64,000 nt of DNA, from assembly GCA_965223405.1 (NCBI GenBank), contig CBDCWO010000006.1, forward strand, positions 4,340,001 through 4,404,000, given 5' to 3'. Made by a program: the position numbers and the translations under genes. Each line of letters begins with the position of its first letter. The first letter of the stretch is position 1. Source of the DNA: CBDCWO01 sp965223405. GTDB lineage: Bacteria > Bacteroidota > Bacteroidia > Chitinophagales > Saprospiraceae. Shown here one piece after another: positions 35,001 to 43,916 of the stretch. The notes under the pieces were generated by a model, which did no database searches, was not told the origin of the DNA, and saw nothing but the letters and a program-made list of their open reading frames with translations.

Positions 35001-37646
35001 ATTGTATTCATAAGGATCCAGGCAGGCACCTAGTTGAGTATACCAATAGTTCCTCCAGTATTCGATATCATTCATATGGGCAATTGCAAAATGGACTTCA
35101 TCGCAATTGTCATGGCTACCGTCATCCAGGTCGTTCGCATATATTCTTGCCCAACAACTTTGAGGATCAAGAGTGACCTGAGTGATTTCATCACATACCG
35201 GAGTAGGTGGATCATTGTCATGAACCATTATGGTTTGACAAATGGTAGTACTATTCCAACAGGGATCGGATACAGTATATTTCACCTGCACATGGGGTAG
35301 TCCTAGAATTTGACCGGTTTTTGGAATGTAAACCGTTGCGGTTTGACCGTATTTAAGCTCACCGGTTTTGACGATGCGCTTGCCGGGATGCGTATTATCT
35401 GGGTAGTCTAGTTCATATTGTACCCTCATTGAAGCTAAAGCCGCTTCAGGGTCCGTTTTATTGCTTTTGATTACACAATCATTGTATATAGTAGGCCACT
35501 TTAGTTCGACATGAGCTTTACATTCATGCGTCTTGGTGGTGGTGGCAACAATAGGAGGAAAATCAGGACTGTAGAATACCACCGGTGGATCATCGTCCAG
35601 AATTTTAATCCATTGCACACAGGTCAATTCGGTATCGTTGCACCAATCTTTGATAAACCATTCCCGTCGAATCTTATAAGCTGCACCACATGAAGGGATT
35701 ACGTGATCTTTATATTTAGCTACGATGTTACAATGTCCTTCAGTAGGTCGGATATAGAAGGTATCCATACCATCGACTACAAAAGGAGCATCTACTAATC
35801 CGACACTGCGGCCATTTTCATCTATAATGACTTTTGGATGAGAATACCCATTTTCGTCAATATCCACATAGTGGGGATTCCATAATTTATAATCATTGGC
35901 TATACCGATCGGGCTGTTTGGATCCGGTACCGGATCTCCTTCACAACAGTCTATTTCGGTCAGGTCCGGACAGGTCAGATTATCTAAAAAGATTCTTCTG
36001 ATATAAATTCTATGTGTATCCTGAACATAATTTCCCCAAAGATCGGTAGATCGAATTAATCGGGTATGCATACCCACGAATAAGCGATCATCGCAATCAA
36101 ATGCCGTATATACTTGTTGCAACAAATCGACTTGAGTTACATTGGCACATCCGTCACTGGGACTTGGTAGTGAGGGCAAATCCATAAAACAGGAAATAGT
36201 ATCGTCTCTCAGGATAAGTTCCGGTGGATATTTGTCTTCGACTTTGATATATCCCCAACAGGAATTACCGGTTTCGGTATTGATCGCCCGATACACCATT
36301 TTATAACCGCGGTGAGAATAATCCAATTTGGTAGCGGGAGTAAAATGATTGGTTCCGGAAGGATAAGCGATTGATACTTCCCATCCGGTACAAGCGGCCT
36401 GATAATTATTGAGGACATCTGCAGGAGTCAAAGTACGCATGCAGGTGGCATCTAGCGAAATATTGACGAGGTCGTTGCAAGACATATTGTCACAACCCAG
36501 TACAGCACCCACTATTAATTCCATACTATCGCGGATATTAGAACATCCTGCCAATTCAAAATACAGAGTAATCGTATCTTCAGCTTCACTGACATCCGGT
36601 GTATAATCCGACATGGGATCAGTGGCATCGCTGAATACTCCAGCTCCTCCTGTCCACATTCCCGAAACCGTTGGAGTAGGTGTAATTGAACCACCCAGAG
36701 TAACCGGAACTGCTGGATTTCCCATCATGTCGGGTCCGGCATCCAGAGTAAATTGTGCAGCGACAATAGTACCACCTGCTCCGGTGGTACCGGCGGCTTT
36801 AAAAATTATACCAACGTTGACCAATCCTATCTGAGACCAGTTTTCAGCCCCTGTGTCATTGATATAGCCCACATTATTAAAGGGTGCAAAGGATTGGATG
36901 ATGTCATCCATATCGATTAAAGCACATACTGCATTCAAAAAAGTAGCTCCACCAAAATTTTGAATGGCATCGGTAGTCACATTACTAATCCGGATTATAT
37001 TAAAATTGTTAAATGATGCCGATCCACCACTATTCATAATTCCATTATTGGCAGTATTTATGGTGAGGATACCATCAGGAGCATTATTATTAAAACTACC
37101 AGAGTTGAAAATACCATCCCCACCAACGTTCATAATATTAATGGGACCATTGTTTATTGTAATCCCCATATTAAAAAGTCCTGTTGCTCCACCACTTATA
37201 TTAATTGTTCCATCATTATCCAAAACTGAACTCGTCACATCAACATTCAAAGCGGTGTTTGAAACAGCTGTAATGTTCAAGACCCCTCCAAGGTGGATGT
37301 TCAGGGTATCTTCAGCTTTCACCTGTACAGCATCAGTTGCCAAAGCATTGACCACAGTTAGAACACCACTTGAGGTAATGGTTAGGCTTGTTGAGGTCGC
37401 TGCTATAGTTGGTTCTCCAATAACCACCATTTCCGCTACAGCACCAGGAGCATTAATCCGGACAAGCGGATTAGGGGTTCCATCTTGGATGTAGACTTCA
37501 TGTGCAGCCGTAGGCACACCCAAAGACCAGTTAGAGGCTGTAAACCAATCGTTGTTAGTTGCGCCGGTCCAAGTATTAATTTGTGAAGATAAAGTGGTAA
37601 GTATTAAAAACGATAATAAGAAAGAAAGGGTAAATCTTTGTTTCAT
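32097..37646 (-). CDS. Giant cysteine-rich HYR-like surface protein with T9SS sorting domain
   Basis: 1849 residues. The signal peptide ends near LTTLSSQ. Residues about 24-110 form a module beginning NTWTGATNNDWFTASNWSLGVP, followed by Asn/Gly-rich beta-solenoid-like sequence to about 290 and an SPRY-less linker. The bulk (about 380-1740) is a chain of Cys-rich HYR/immunoglobulin-like units with recurring phrases such as PTPVCDEITQVTL...DLDDGSHDNCDE and PTPYCYNGVATVVMP...DLDAGSFDNCTI. The end (QLYQNRPNPFNSETEISFFVAKAQQVSLRVFDVTGKVI...MIRVE) is a type A T9SS sorting domain. Such proteins are typical surface adhesins or matrix proteins of Saprospiraceae; binding partner unknown. Single-gene unit with its own promoter and terminator. 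Confidence 0.9.
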   Translation of the reverse strand: MKQRFTLSFLLSFLILTTLSSQINTWTGATNNDWFTASNWSLGVPTAAHEVYIQDGTPNPLVRINAPGAVAEMVVIGEPTIAATSTSLTITSSGVLTVVNALATDAVQVKAEDTLNIHLGGVLNITAVSNTALNVDVTSSVLDNDGTINISGGATGLFNMGITINNGPINIMNVGGDGIFNSGSFNNNAPDGILTINTANNGIMNSGGSASFNNFNIIRISNVTTDAIQNFGGATFLNAVCALIDMDDIIQSFAPFNNVGYINDTGAENWSQIGLVNVGIIFKAAGTTGAGGTIVAAQFTLDAGPDMMGNPAVPVTLGGSITPTPTVSGMWTGGAGVFSDATDPMSDYTPDVSEAEDTITLYFELAGCSNIRDSMELIVGAVLGCDNMSCNDLVNISLDATCMRTLTPADVLNNYQAACTGWEVSIAYPSGTNHFTPATKLDYSHRGYKMVYRAINTETGNSCWGYIKVEDKYPPELILRDDTISCFMDLPSLPSPSDGCANVTQVDLLQQVYTAFDCDDRLFVGMHTRLIRSTDLWGNYVQDTHRIYIRRIFLDNLTCPDLTEIDCCEGDPVPDPNSPIGIANDYKLWNPHYVDIDENGYSHPKVIIDENGRSVGLVDAPFVVDGMDTFYIRPTEGHCNIVAKYKDHVIPSCGAAYKIRREWFIKDWCNDTELTCVQWIKILDDDPPVVFYSPDFPPIVATTTKTHECKAHVELKWPTIYNDCVIKSNKTDPEAALASMRVQYELDYPDNTHPGKRIVKTGELKYGQTATVYIPKTGQILGLPHVQVKYTVSDPCWNSTTICQTIMVHDNDPPTPVCDEITQVTLDPQSCWARIYANDLDDGSHDNCDEVHFAIAHMNDIEYWRNYWYTQLGACLDPYEYNHFKGTIHELIEEWIDLYVFDTYLDVTECGTDSVVLRVYENLNTPPYDPHVFRGSEHQWFNWWRAPVLRYGGFRCNYVYYYDSLNQYKKIYPPIQCGDIQLAYVVETIENFLVDLFGALGTFDFDRLNMTIEDAFGADLGLDQVDEFLYFLGSQICETPLDDIFEDGILCFDFESVLENIPVIDLGINVEINVDNGSFMISPQDDMITPPFNPIIGNILAAPATAGATIEVTNVLQLINLLGYLICFEDDTAKKLQIYQNIANNPELASFVSQDRNLVHFFYSGIISKHVLDLPYYNDCMIEVIKDDKTPPVCNAPDDVTYYCDGVPYHWIIPVGVDQVQGWGARYAHDVCYETDVLRSNCDLDKSPAQVWDVKNGGTDKLSKSNGTIAYPARWCVKVPWDGGKHGYYGGPSSDDYHNDCNEKPWGINGFAYDYDWKPIYCRVWLLLDAYDDPSYGKPNPEKYFGTPEYYDNCWYPTIDSTTEGSLNECGVGVLTRTWTVTDKCENQSVCYQRVIIKPRSDFEVIFPADVVADCEEADALSPETTGEPTITDDDCELVGINYVDQKFDIVNGACYKILRTWTIIDWCVYDPDQHFRHPDVIVDDRITAGEDRPCVYRNLKDDGDGYIQYLQVIKVQDYEAPEVTCVLPQIICNYTEDCVPEIVEIDFGSATDNCTPADEIRYRYIIKPEGVTDPAGYLYGHSNKFTGELPFGIHDVYLIAEDRCGNFDTCTTQVAINDCKPPTPYCYNGVATVVMPSSLSIEVWAKDLDAGSFDNCTIKENLTFTFDADGLEQNRVFTCDDIPDGKMEQIEVEIYVWDEAGNVDKCITYILLQDGSGNVCPDQIIAANAGDKVMNVKVDGQRSGEPNQRQSGLQLRNNEIGEIQLYQNRPNPFNSETEISFFVAKAQQVSLRVFDVTGKVIAFTEGNYAKGQHSWNLNNLQLKNSTGLMYYQMKTADRVITKKMIRVE

Positions 37647-37689
37647 GGAATTACGTTCTTGGTTTTGAGTTTAAAATTCGTTCAAAGAT

Positions 37690-37720
37690 CAAAAATAGCG
37701 GAATAATTGGGTTCTACAAA
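37690..37720 (-). promoter_or_regulatory. Bacteroidota-type promoter of the giant surface protein gene
   Basis: On the minus strand, TTTG (37720-37717), 19 bp, then TATTTTTG (37697-37690). This matches the Bacteroidota primary-sigma consensus TTTG-N19-21-TAnnTTTG exactly. The -7 element ends 43 bp before the start codon at 37646. Confidence 0.75.
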
Positions 37721-37915
37721 CTATTATCCATGAAATGTTTTGGTAACTAGAACCGATCAGGTTAAAGATAAATAGGTATTTCTAACCCAGGATTAACGTT
37801 AACAAAATGGAAATTAGATATTACTATTGGATTAATATATAAAAGTTAGGTAACTAATGCTTTATGAAGATTTGTTCAATTAAAGAATACTTACAAGATA
37901 ATAATAAAAGATGGT

Positions 37916-39109
37916 TTAGTCCGGTATTATTCTTTTAGATTTCTCCCATAGTGCCGTCTGGGTGCCGAGCAAAAACTTGGTATTACCGATCATTACAGCA
38001 AGGTTCATAAACAAAAAATAAAATGGCACATAAAAGACTTTACTAATCTTCTGTCTCCTCGCCTGCATCCATCCGACAATTGCTGCTGCATAGACCAGGA
38101 TATGCCCGATTAACAATAGGTAATATATTCCCTGAGTGGTTATACCCAAATAGATATTCGATAACAACAGCAAGATCAACGATAGAGGGGCCAATGTCCA
38201 TCTGAGTATACGGTGTGAAAACAACAAAAAACTAACCAGCCCATATTCAAATGGATTTAGCAACGGTAAGAATCGAAAAGTTGCTTGCATTCCACCAGCG
38301 GCTATTCTGGTTTTGCGTTTGAACTCTTCAGTAAGGTCCATACTCGCCGTTTCACTGGCAATGGCCGTTGGTGCATACCGTATTTCGAATCCCTTTTCAA
38401 GCAATTGCATGGACATGTAAAAATCTTCGATAATGGCATTATCAGGTACATGTTGAATCAAATCGGTGCGAATAGCAAGCAATTCACCGGCAGCGCCTAC
38501 CACTGTTTTGAGATCCGAATCCCACTGTTTTAGTTGTGATTCGTAATACCAGTAAGCACCCTCTCCCTGAGTAGTAATTCCAGCGTGATTGGTTTTACTA
38601 ATAGATTTTTCTCCGGCTACAGCGCCTACTTGAGCATCACTGAAATGGGATACCAGGTGTATCAATGCCGTCGAATTCAGCATAGCATTTGCATCGGTAA
38701 ATACCGCGATTTCACTATTGAGAAAAGACATTATCCTATTGATGGCTCCGACTTTACCTTCACGCTTTTGTTGGTGAAAATGTTTAATCCTATCCGGATA
38801 TTTTTCCAAATATGAATTGACGATATCGACACTTGTATCATAGGAACCATCTGAAATGATGTAAATTTGATAGAGACTAGGTGGGTATTCCAACTGAATG
38901 CTATTTTCGATTTTCTTTGCAATCCATTTCTCTTCATTGTATGCTGGGATGATCAAGGTAATCGATGGTTTGTACTCTCCTATTCTTGTTACTTGAGAAC
39001 CGCTTTTCAAGAACGTTTTTTTAAGAAAAACCAATAACCACAAGATAAGTGGATAGCCCAAATAGGTATATACCACTACCAATAAAGAAATCCAAAATAT
39101 ATAGGTCAT
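37916..39109 (-). CDS. GT2 family membrane glycosyltransferase
   Basis: 397 residues. N-terminal membrane helix (YIFWISLLVVVYTYLGYPLILWLLVFL), a GT-A catalytic domain (SITLIIPAYNEEKWI; DXD-like FTDANAM; EDFYMSMQLLEKG; RKTRIAAGGMQ in the QxxRW position), and three or four C-terminal helices. It adds a sugar from a nucleotide- or lipid-linked donor at the inner membrane. The open frame reaches 39205, but the ATG at 39109 starts directly at the helix. It diverges from the sugar transferase gene at 39335, so the 225 bp between them holds both promoters. Part of the exopolysaccharide cluster by position. Confidence 0.87.
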   Translation of the reverse strand: MTYIFWISLLVVVYTYLGYPLILWLLVFLKKTFLKSGSQVTRIGEYKPSITLIIPAYNEEKWIAKKIENSIQLEYPPSLYQIYIISDGSYDTSVDIVNSYLEKYPDRIKHFHQQKREGKVGAINRIMSFLNSEIAVFTDANAMLNSTALIHLVSHFSDAQVGAVAGEKSISKTNHAGITTQGEGAYWYYESQLKQWDSDLKTVVGAAGELLAIRTDLIQHVPDNAIIEDFYMSMQLLEKGFEIRYAPTAIASETASMDLTEEFKRKTRIAAGGMQATFRFLPLLNPFEYGLVSFLLFSHRILRWTLAPLSLILLLLSNIYLGITTQGIYYLLLIGHILVYAAAIVGWMQARRQKISKVFYVPFYFLFMNLAVMIGNTKFLLGTQTALWEKSKRIIPD

Positions 39110-39246
39110 AGAGGTTATTGTAAAAAGGTCACAAGATAAAATTAAACTTGAAAATGGAGGTTTAGCTATTGCTAATATGGTGCCGCAATCACTGGATTGT
39201 AGCATTTTAAGATATCGGAATAAATCGGGTCCTTTTTACGAATTCT

Positions 39247-39276
39247 GAAATTATCCAACAAAAATCCTTAGTTTTG
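39247..39276 (+). promoter_or_regulatory. Candidate promoter of the plus-strand exopolysaccharide operon
   Basis: TAGTTTTG at 39269-39276 matches TAnnTTTG. An imperfect -33 (TCTG, ending at 39247) lies 21 bp upstream. The distance to the ATG at 39335 is 58 bp. Confidence 0.35.
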
Positions 39277-39334
39277 TTAGAGAGGATGAACTATGTTGGG
39301 AGAATACCCAAAATAACCAAAGTACCAAGAGTTG

Positions 39335-40372
39335 ATGATTCCATTGTACCGAAAAGCCATATCCGGGCATACGAAAATTGCTGTGGTAGGAGCTATTACT
39401 CCAAGGATAAGGAGTAAACTAAATTCTACTTCTTTTATTCAGTTTAATTCTGCCCAGGAATTACTGTCTCAAGTGAAAGAAAACCAATCTCGTTCGGAGT
39501 GGGATGCCGTAATAGCACCCTTAAAACAGCTGGAAGGCAACAATTTTGATATAGTAGAGCACTTGAGAAGGATACCGCACTCATCCAAGGTTAGGATAAT
39601 TTCAGTAGGCTCGATCAATGGATATCAAACTTCCTATCTAAAAACCAAAGGTATTGACCAGCATTTTGCCAATTACCAAAATCTGATAGCCCATTTTCAA
39701 AGAGAACCCGATGTCACCAGATTGCCATTTGATATGTTACAATGGCAACTGTCAAATGATTTTTCACTTCCAATATGGAAAAGGGCGATGGATCTGACCA
39801 TGGCCTGCGGTTTGTTGATACTATTTTCTCCGGTAATGATATTAATTTCACTGGCCATATTGATTGAACGAAAAGGAAATATCATTTATGTCTCTAACCG
39901 GATAGGACGAGGATATAGAACATTTCGTTTTTACAAATTTCAATCCATGTACCAAGGTGCGGACGCTGTGCTTTTTAATTATAAGCAACATAATGATTAC
40001 CAAAACGGGAGTCATTTCTTTAAGATGAAAAATGACCCCCGTAGCACCTTTGTGGGAAAAATAATTAGAAAAACAAGTCTGGATGAATTGCCTCAGCTCT
40101 GGAATGTAATTAAAGGAGATATGTCTATTGTGGGTAACAGGCCCCTTCCGTTATATGAAGCCGAGGGATTGGTACAACCGGATTCTATAGATCGATTCAA
40201 GGCACCCGCGGGTATTACGGGCTTGTGGCAGGTAAGTTCCAACGGAAGAGCACAGGTTTGTGGGCAAGAGCGAATTGCCCTGGATCTGAAATATGCGCGA
40301 GAATACTCGTTTTGGCAAGATATTAAGATCCTTGCGAAAACATTACCTGCTATGGTACAAGGGGATGCCTGA
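39335..40372 (+). CDS. Undecaprenyl-phosphate sugar-1-phosphate transferase (initiating enzyme) with REC-like N-terminus
   Basis: 345 residues. The first 125 residues fold-predict as a degenerate receiver-like domain (TKIAVVGAITPRIRSKLNSTSFIQFNSAQELLSQ...DAVIAPLKQL...RIISVGSINGYQTSYL) without the acidic pocket. One membrane segment follows (MDLTMACGLLILFSPVMILISLAILI), then the catalytic bacterial sugar transferase domain: KFQSM, KNDPRSTFVGKIIRKTSLDELPQLWNVIKGDMSIVGNRP, APAGITGLWQVSSNGR. It transfers a sugar phosphate to undecaprenyl phosphate, starting the repeat unit. A TTG at 39332 directly precedes the ATG. Its stop overlaps the next start (TGATG). Confidence 0.9.
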   Translation: MIPLYRKAISGHTKIAVVGAITPRIRSKLNSTSFIQFNSAQELLSQVKENQSRSEWDAVIAPLKQLEGNNFDIVEHLRRIPHSSKVRIISVGSINGYQTSYLKTKGIDQHFANYQNLIAHFQREPDVTRLPFDMLQWQLSNDFSLPIWKRAMDLTMACGLLILFSPVMILISLAILIERKGNIIYVSNRIGRGYRTFRFYKFQSMYQGADAVLFNYKQHNDYQNGSHFFKMKNDPRSTFVGKIIRKTSLDELPQLWNVIKGDMSIVGNRPLPLYEAEGLVQPDSIDRFKAPAGITGLWQVSSNGRAQVCGQERIALDLKYAREYSFWQDIKILAKTLPAMVQGDA

Positions 40373-41268
40373 TGAATGCTGATCTGGTTACGATAATTAT
40401 TGTCAATTACAATGAACTGAAAGCAACCATGGACTTGCTTAATTCATTGACCAATTCGACTCAGGAATATGAGATTTTCGTCATCGATAATGCTTCAATA
40501 ATAAATCCAAAGCCTTCAATTCGCCAAGCTTTTCCAGCGGTCAAAGTAATTGTAAATCCCCAAAATTTGGGTTATGGAGCTGCTGTAAATATTGGACTTC
40601 AACTTGGCCGTGGTCAGTTTTATTTGATTTTAAACAATGATTTGGTCCTTGATGACAAAGATATTCATATACTTCGCAATCAGCTTTCTTCATCTACTAC
40701 ATTAGGAGCGGTTTCACCTGTATTGTTAAATGTGGATAAGGATAGACATGGGTCAAACAAGTCTATTCAATATGCAGGTATGACCAGGATGCATCCTGTT
40801 CTAGGTAGGAATAGAATGTTGAAAATCCCAATTCGGTCCCAGCGAGATCCAAATATTGGAAAAACTTCTTCCTTACATGGTGCATGTATGATGGTTAAAA
40901 AGGAAGTCGTAGAAAAAACTGGGAATATGAATGAAGACTATTTTTTGTATTACGAAGAACTGGATTGGAGTCAGCGAATAATTGCAGGAGAATTTGAAAT
41001 TGGGGTGGTGTTAAATACACAAGTGCTGCATAATACCTCATTATCGATAGATAAAATTGGTGGTAAAAAATTCTACTATCTTTACCTAAACCGGTATCGC
41101 TACATGTATAATTTTAGTAAATCATTCGATTTTCTACTCTTTAAATGGTACTTTAAATGGATCGCGTTACCCAGGGCCCTATGCAAAATGACGATCAATG
41201 GAAATGCGGAAGGTGTTAAGGCCATTCGGAAAGTTTATCGGGATTTGAAAACTATAAGCAGAGGTTGA
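40372..41268 (+). CDS. GT2 family glycosyltransferase, rhamnosyltransferase-like
   Basis: 298 residues, no signal. GT-A fold: VTIIIVNYNELKATMDLLNSL, FVIDNAS, NPQNLGYGAAVNIGLQ, the DXD-position LNNDLVLDD, GACMMVKKEVVEKTGNMNEDYFLYYEELDWSQRI. This set is typical of WbbL-like rhamnosyl- and related transferases that extend lipid-linked repeat units on the cytoplasmic face. It overlaps the genes on both sides by TGATG, so translation is coupled. Donor and acceptor sugars cannot be assigned. Confidence 0.88.
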   Translation: MNADLVTIIIVNYNELKATMDLLNSLTNSTQEYEIFVIDNASIINPKPSIRQAFPAVKVIVNPQNLGYGAAVNIGLQLGRGQFYLILNNDLVLDDKDIHILRNQLSSSTTLGAVSPVLLNVDKDRHGSNKSIQYAGMTRMHPVLGRNRMLKIPIRSQRDPNIGKTSSLHGACMMVKKEVVEKTGNMNEDYFLYYEELDWSQRIIAGEFEIGVVLNTQVLHNTSLSIDKIGGKKFYYLYLNRYRYMYNFSKSFDFLLFKWYFKWIALPRALCKMTINGNAEGVKAIRKVYRDLKTISRG

Positions 41269-42488
41269 TGATAAATCCATTAGTTCTGTTATCCTTTTTG
41301 GTTGGGTTGGTCTTAATTACACCTTTTATCCTAACATTGGCGAGTAGATTATACAAAAACAACCAGGGCGAAGATCAAAATACTGGTGTGTTGGATTTTG
41401 GGATAATTATTACGGCTTATCGCAATGCCCAAATTTCCGAACCACTTATTGATTCGATCCTAAGTCAGGGTTATCCATCCTACCATATTTATTTGATCGC
41501 AGACCATTGTCATGATAATCCTATAGTTAAGCAGCATCAAAATTTAACCATATTTACTCCAAGCCCCGCTTTGAATTTAAAAATTAGATCCATCCGTTAT
41601 GCCTTTGATCGTTTGATAAGAAACCATCATTATATTTTGGTTTTTGATGCTGACAACCTGGCCCATCCGGATTTACTTTCAGAATTCAACTCACACTTGG
41701 AGAATCCTAAAGTAGCCGTTCAGGGGAAGCGAATTGCCAAGAATTTGGATACTTTGTATGCCAGATTAGATGCCGCCGGCGAATATTACAAAAACTTTAC
41801 CGATCGATATGTTCCCTGGAGCCTTGGATCCTCAGCAGTCTTGTCAGGCTCCGGATTGATAATAGAAAAAACTTTGTTCCATTCTTTCCTGCATAGTAAA
41901 GAAATTAGTCAAGGACATCTTAAAGAAAGGAAAATGATGCAGGAGGATAAGATCTTACAGAATTATATTTTAAAAAATGGCCATCGTATCCATTTTTGTA
42001 CCAAGGCCATCGTATATGATGAAAAGATTCAGGAAAGTAAGGCGGCGATAACTCAACGCAGTCGCTGGATGTATTCTTACTTTCAGAATATTTTAAACTC
42101 ATTAGGTCATATTTTTTATGGTTTTTCTAGGCTAAATTGGAATCGCTTTTTGTTTGGTATAATAACCGTGCTACCGCCTTTGATCATTCAAGTGGGTCTG
42201 GCCTTGCTATTAACGTTCATTTGGTTTTGGTTTAATCCATTCATGAGCTGGTTCCTTATTTGTTGTTTGGGTATATTTTCCATTAATTTTGTATGGAGCT
42301 TATATCTGGCTGGAGCTCCACATGTCGTAGTAAAATCATTGTACGGTCTTCCTTCCTTTATGTGGGCGCAAGTCAAAGCGTTGCTAAAGATGAATAACCC
42401 TGAAAAAAATTTTACTCCCACTGTCCATACTCATTCCATGAAAGTGGATCAAATAAATATCAAAAGATCAACCCCTAAATCCAAATAA
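41268..42488 (+). CDS. GT2 family membrane glycosyltransferase
   Basis: About 406 residues. N-terminal helix (LVLLSFLVGLVLITPFILTLA), GT-A domain with GIIITAYRNAQ, LIADHCHD, DXD in LVFDADNLAHPD, MQEDKILQ and the TQRSRWMYSYF (QxxRW-type) motif, then C-terminal helices (about 285-370). This architecture is shared with processive and membrane GT2 enzymes. The start ATG overlaps the previous stop; the MBOAT gene starts 6 bp after its stop. It probably adds another residue to the growing oligosaccharide. Confidence 0.87.
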   Translation: MINPLVLLSFLVGLVLITPFILTLASRLYKNNQGEDQNTGVLDFGIIITAYRNAQISEPLIDSILSQGYPSYHIYLIADHCHDNPIVKQHQNLTIFTPSPALNLKIRSIRYAFDRLIRNHHYILVFDADNLAHPDLLSEFNSHLENPKVAVQGKRIAKNLDTLYARLDAAGEYYKNFTDRYVPWSLGSSAVLSGSGLIIEKTLFHSFLHSKEISQGHLKERKMMQEDKILQNYILKNGHRIHFCTKAIVYDEKIQESKAAITQRSRWMYSYFQNILNSLGHIFYGFSRLNWNRFLFGIITVLPPLIIQVGLALLLTFIWFWFNPFMSWFLICCLGIFSINFVWSLYLAGAPHVVVKSLYGLPSFMWAQVKALLKMNNPEKNFTPTVHTHSMKVDQINIKRSTPKSK

Positions 42489-42493
42489 CTGAA

Positions 42494-43915
42494 ATGCAGT
42501 TTAACAGTTTAGTTTATTTGATATTTCTAGTGGTGTTTTGTTTTGCCTACTTTCAACTGCGTGGTAAATGGCGAATCTATTTTTGCCTCCTGAGTAGTTA
42601 TTTTTTTTACGCATGGTGGGATTGGAGGTTTTTAGGACTCATTTTGACATCGACTTTAATTGATTATGGGATTGGACTTAAAATTCAAGGCGAGGAGAAT
42701 CCTGGCACGCGAAAACGGTTTCTATGGACTAGCATATTGGTCAACCTTTCCATTTTAGGGTTTTTTAAATATTTTGATTTTTTTACTGAATCCCTGCAGT
42801 CGGCATTTTCTGTTTTTGGGGTGCAATTATCCCAACCAACACTTACCATCATTCTTCCCATCGGAATTTCATTCTATACTTTTCAGTCGATGAGTTATAC
42901 CATTGATGTATATCGTAAAAAAATCTCAGCCGAAAGCGATTTCATCTATTTTGCAACGTACATCGCATTTTTCCCCCAACTGGTAGCGGGCCCCATTTTG
43001 CGCAGTAAAGAATTTATTCCACAATTAAAAGTACACCATACATTTAATAATGGGTTATTAACCAGTGGGTTGGTATTGATTCTGTGGGGGTATTTTCAGA
43101 AAATAGTGGTTGCTGACTCTTTAGCACCCTTTGTAGATCAGTGTTTTGATACACCTGAATTCTTTAGTGGTCTTCACCTTAGCGTTGGTGTCTTTTTCTA
43201 CGCCTTACAGATTTATGGAGATTTTGCAGGCTATTCCAACATAGCTATCGGAAGTGCATTGATATTGGGATTTCGATATCCACGCAATTTTCACAACCCT
43301 TATTTTGCTAAAAGCTTTCAGGAGTTTTGGAGGAAATGGCATATCACACTTTCGTTCTGGTTGCGAGATTACCTTTACAAATCCTTAGGTGGAAACCGTA
43401 AAGGCATGATATTTACGTTGCGGAATTTGATGATTACCATGTTTCTGGGAGGATTATGGCACGGGGCTGCCTGGACATTTGTCGCTTGGGGAATACTTCA
43501 TGGAATTTATTTGGTCGCTGAACGCATAGTCCTTGAGATAGGACAAAACTTAAACTTTAGAACACCGGAAATTGTCCTAAAACTTTTGCAAGTATCCGTT
43601 GTTTTCGTGTTAGTATGTTTGGCTTGGATATTCTTTCGTAGTCCCGATTTTGAAACTGCCTTTAATATAGTTCATAAAATTGGAGTAGGCTTGCATTCTG
43701 GCCCCTATATTGTAATTCAGAAGTTGGTAATAGCCAAGGGTCTTTTACTAATTGGAATACTATGGATTATAGAAATCGCTCAAATGTATTATCGATTGGA
43801 TAAAATGGTACTTCGCAACATCGGATTGAGGGTAGCTGCATTGGTAACTTTGGTGATGTTAATTTTCTTATTTGGAACCTTTGACCAAGAATCGTTTATC
43901 TATTTTCAATTTTAA
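42494..43915 (+). CDS. MBOAT family O-acyltransferase (AlgI-like)
   Basis: 473 residues with about ten to twelve transmembrane helices. Family motifs: SYFFYAWWDWRFLGLI, FPQLVAGPILRSKEFIPQL, YGDFAGYSNIAIGSALILGFRYPRNFHNPYFAKSFQEFWRKWHITLSFWLRDYLY, and the catalytic His at about residue 323 in GLWHGAAWTFVAWG. It moves an acyl group, normally acetyl, across the inner membrane for O-acylation of the polysaccharide. It is paired with the SGNH protein directly downstream (1 bp gap), the standard partner arrangement seen with AlgI/AlgJ-X, DltB/DltD and PatA/PatB. Confidence 0.93.
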   Translation: MQFNSLVYLIFLVVFCFAYFQLRGKWRIYFCLLSSYFFYAWWDWRFLGLILTSTLIDYGIGLKIQGEENPGTRKRFLWTSILVNLSILGFFKYFDFFTESLQSAFSVFGVQLSQPTLTIILPIGISFYTFQSMSYTIDVYRKKISAESDFIYFATYIAFFPQLVAGPILRSKEFIPQLKVHHTFNNGLLTSGLVLILWGYFQKIVVADSLAPFVDQCFDTPEFFSGLHLSVGVFFYALQIYGDFAGYSNIAIGSALILGFRYPRNFHNPYFAKSFQEFWRKWHITLSFWLRDYLYKSLGGNRKGMIFTLRNLMITMFLGGLWHGAAWTFVAWGILHGIYLVAERIVLEIGQNLNFRTPEIVLKLLQVSVVFVLVCLAWIFFRSPDFETAFNIVHKIGVGLHSGPYIVIQKLVIAKGLLLIGILWIIEIAQMYYRLDKMVLRNIGLRVAALVTLVMLIFLFGTFDQESFIYFQF

Positions 43916-43916
43916 T

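Noticed and set aside
36964..37494. 176-codon open frame opposite the giant surface protein gene
   Set aside because: Low-complexity V/I/P-rich translation typical of the antisense of a repetitive beta region.
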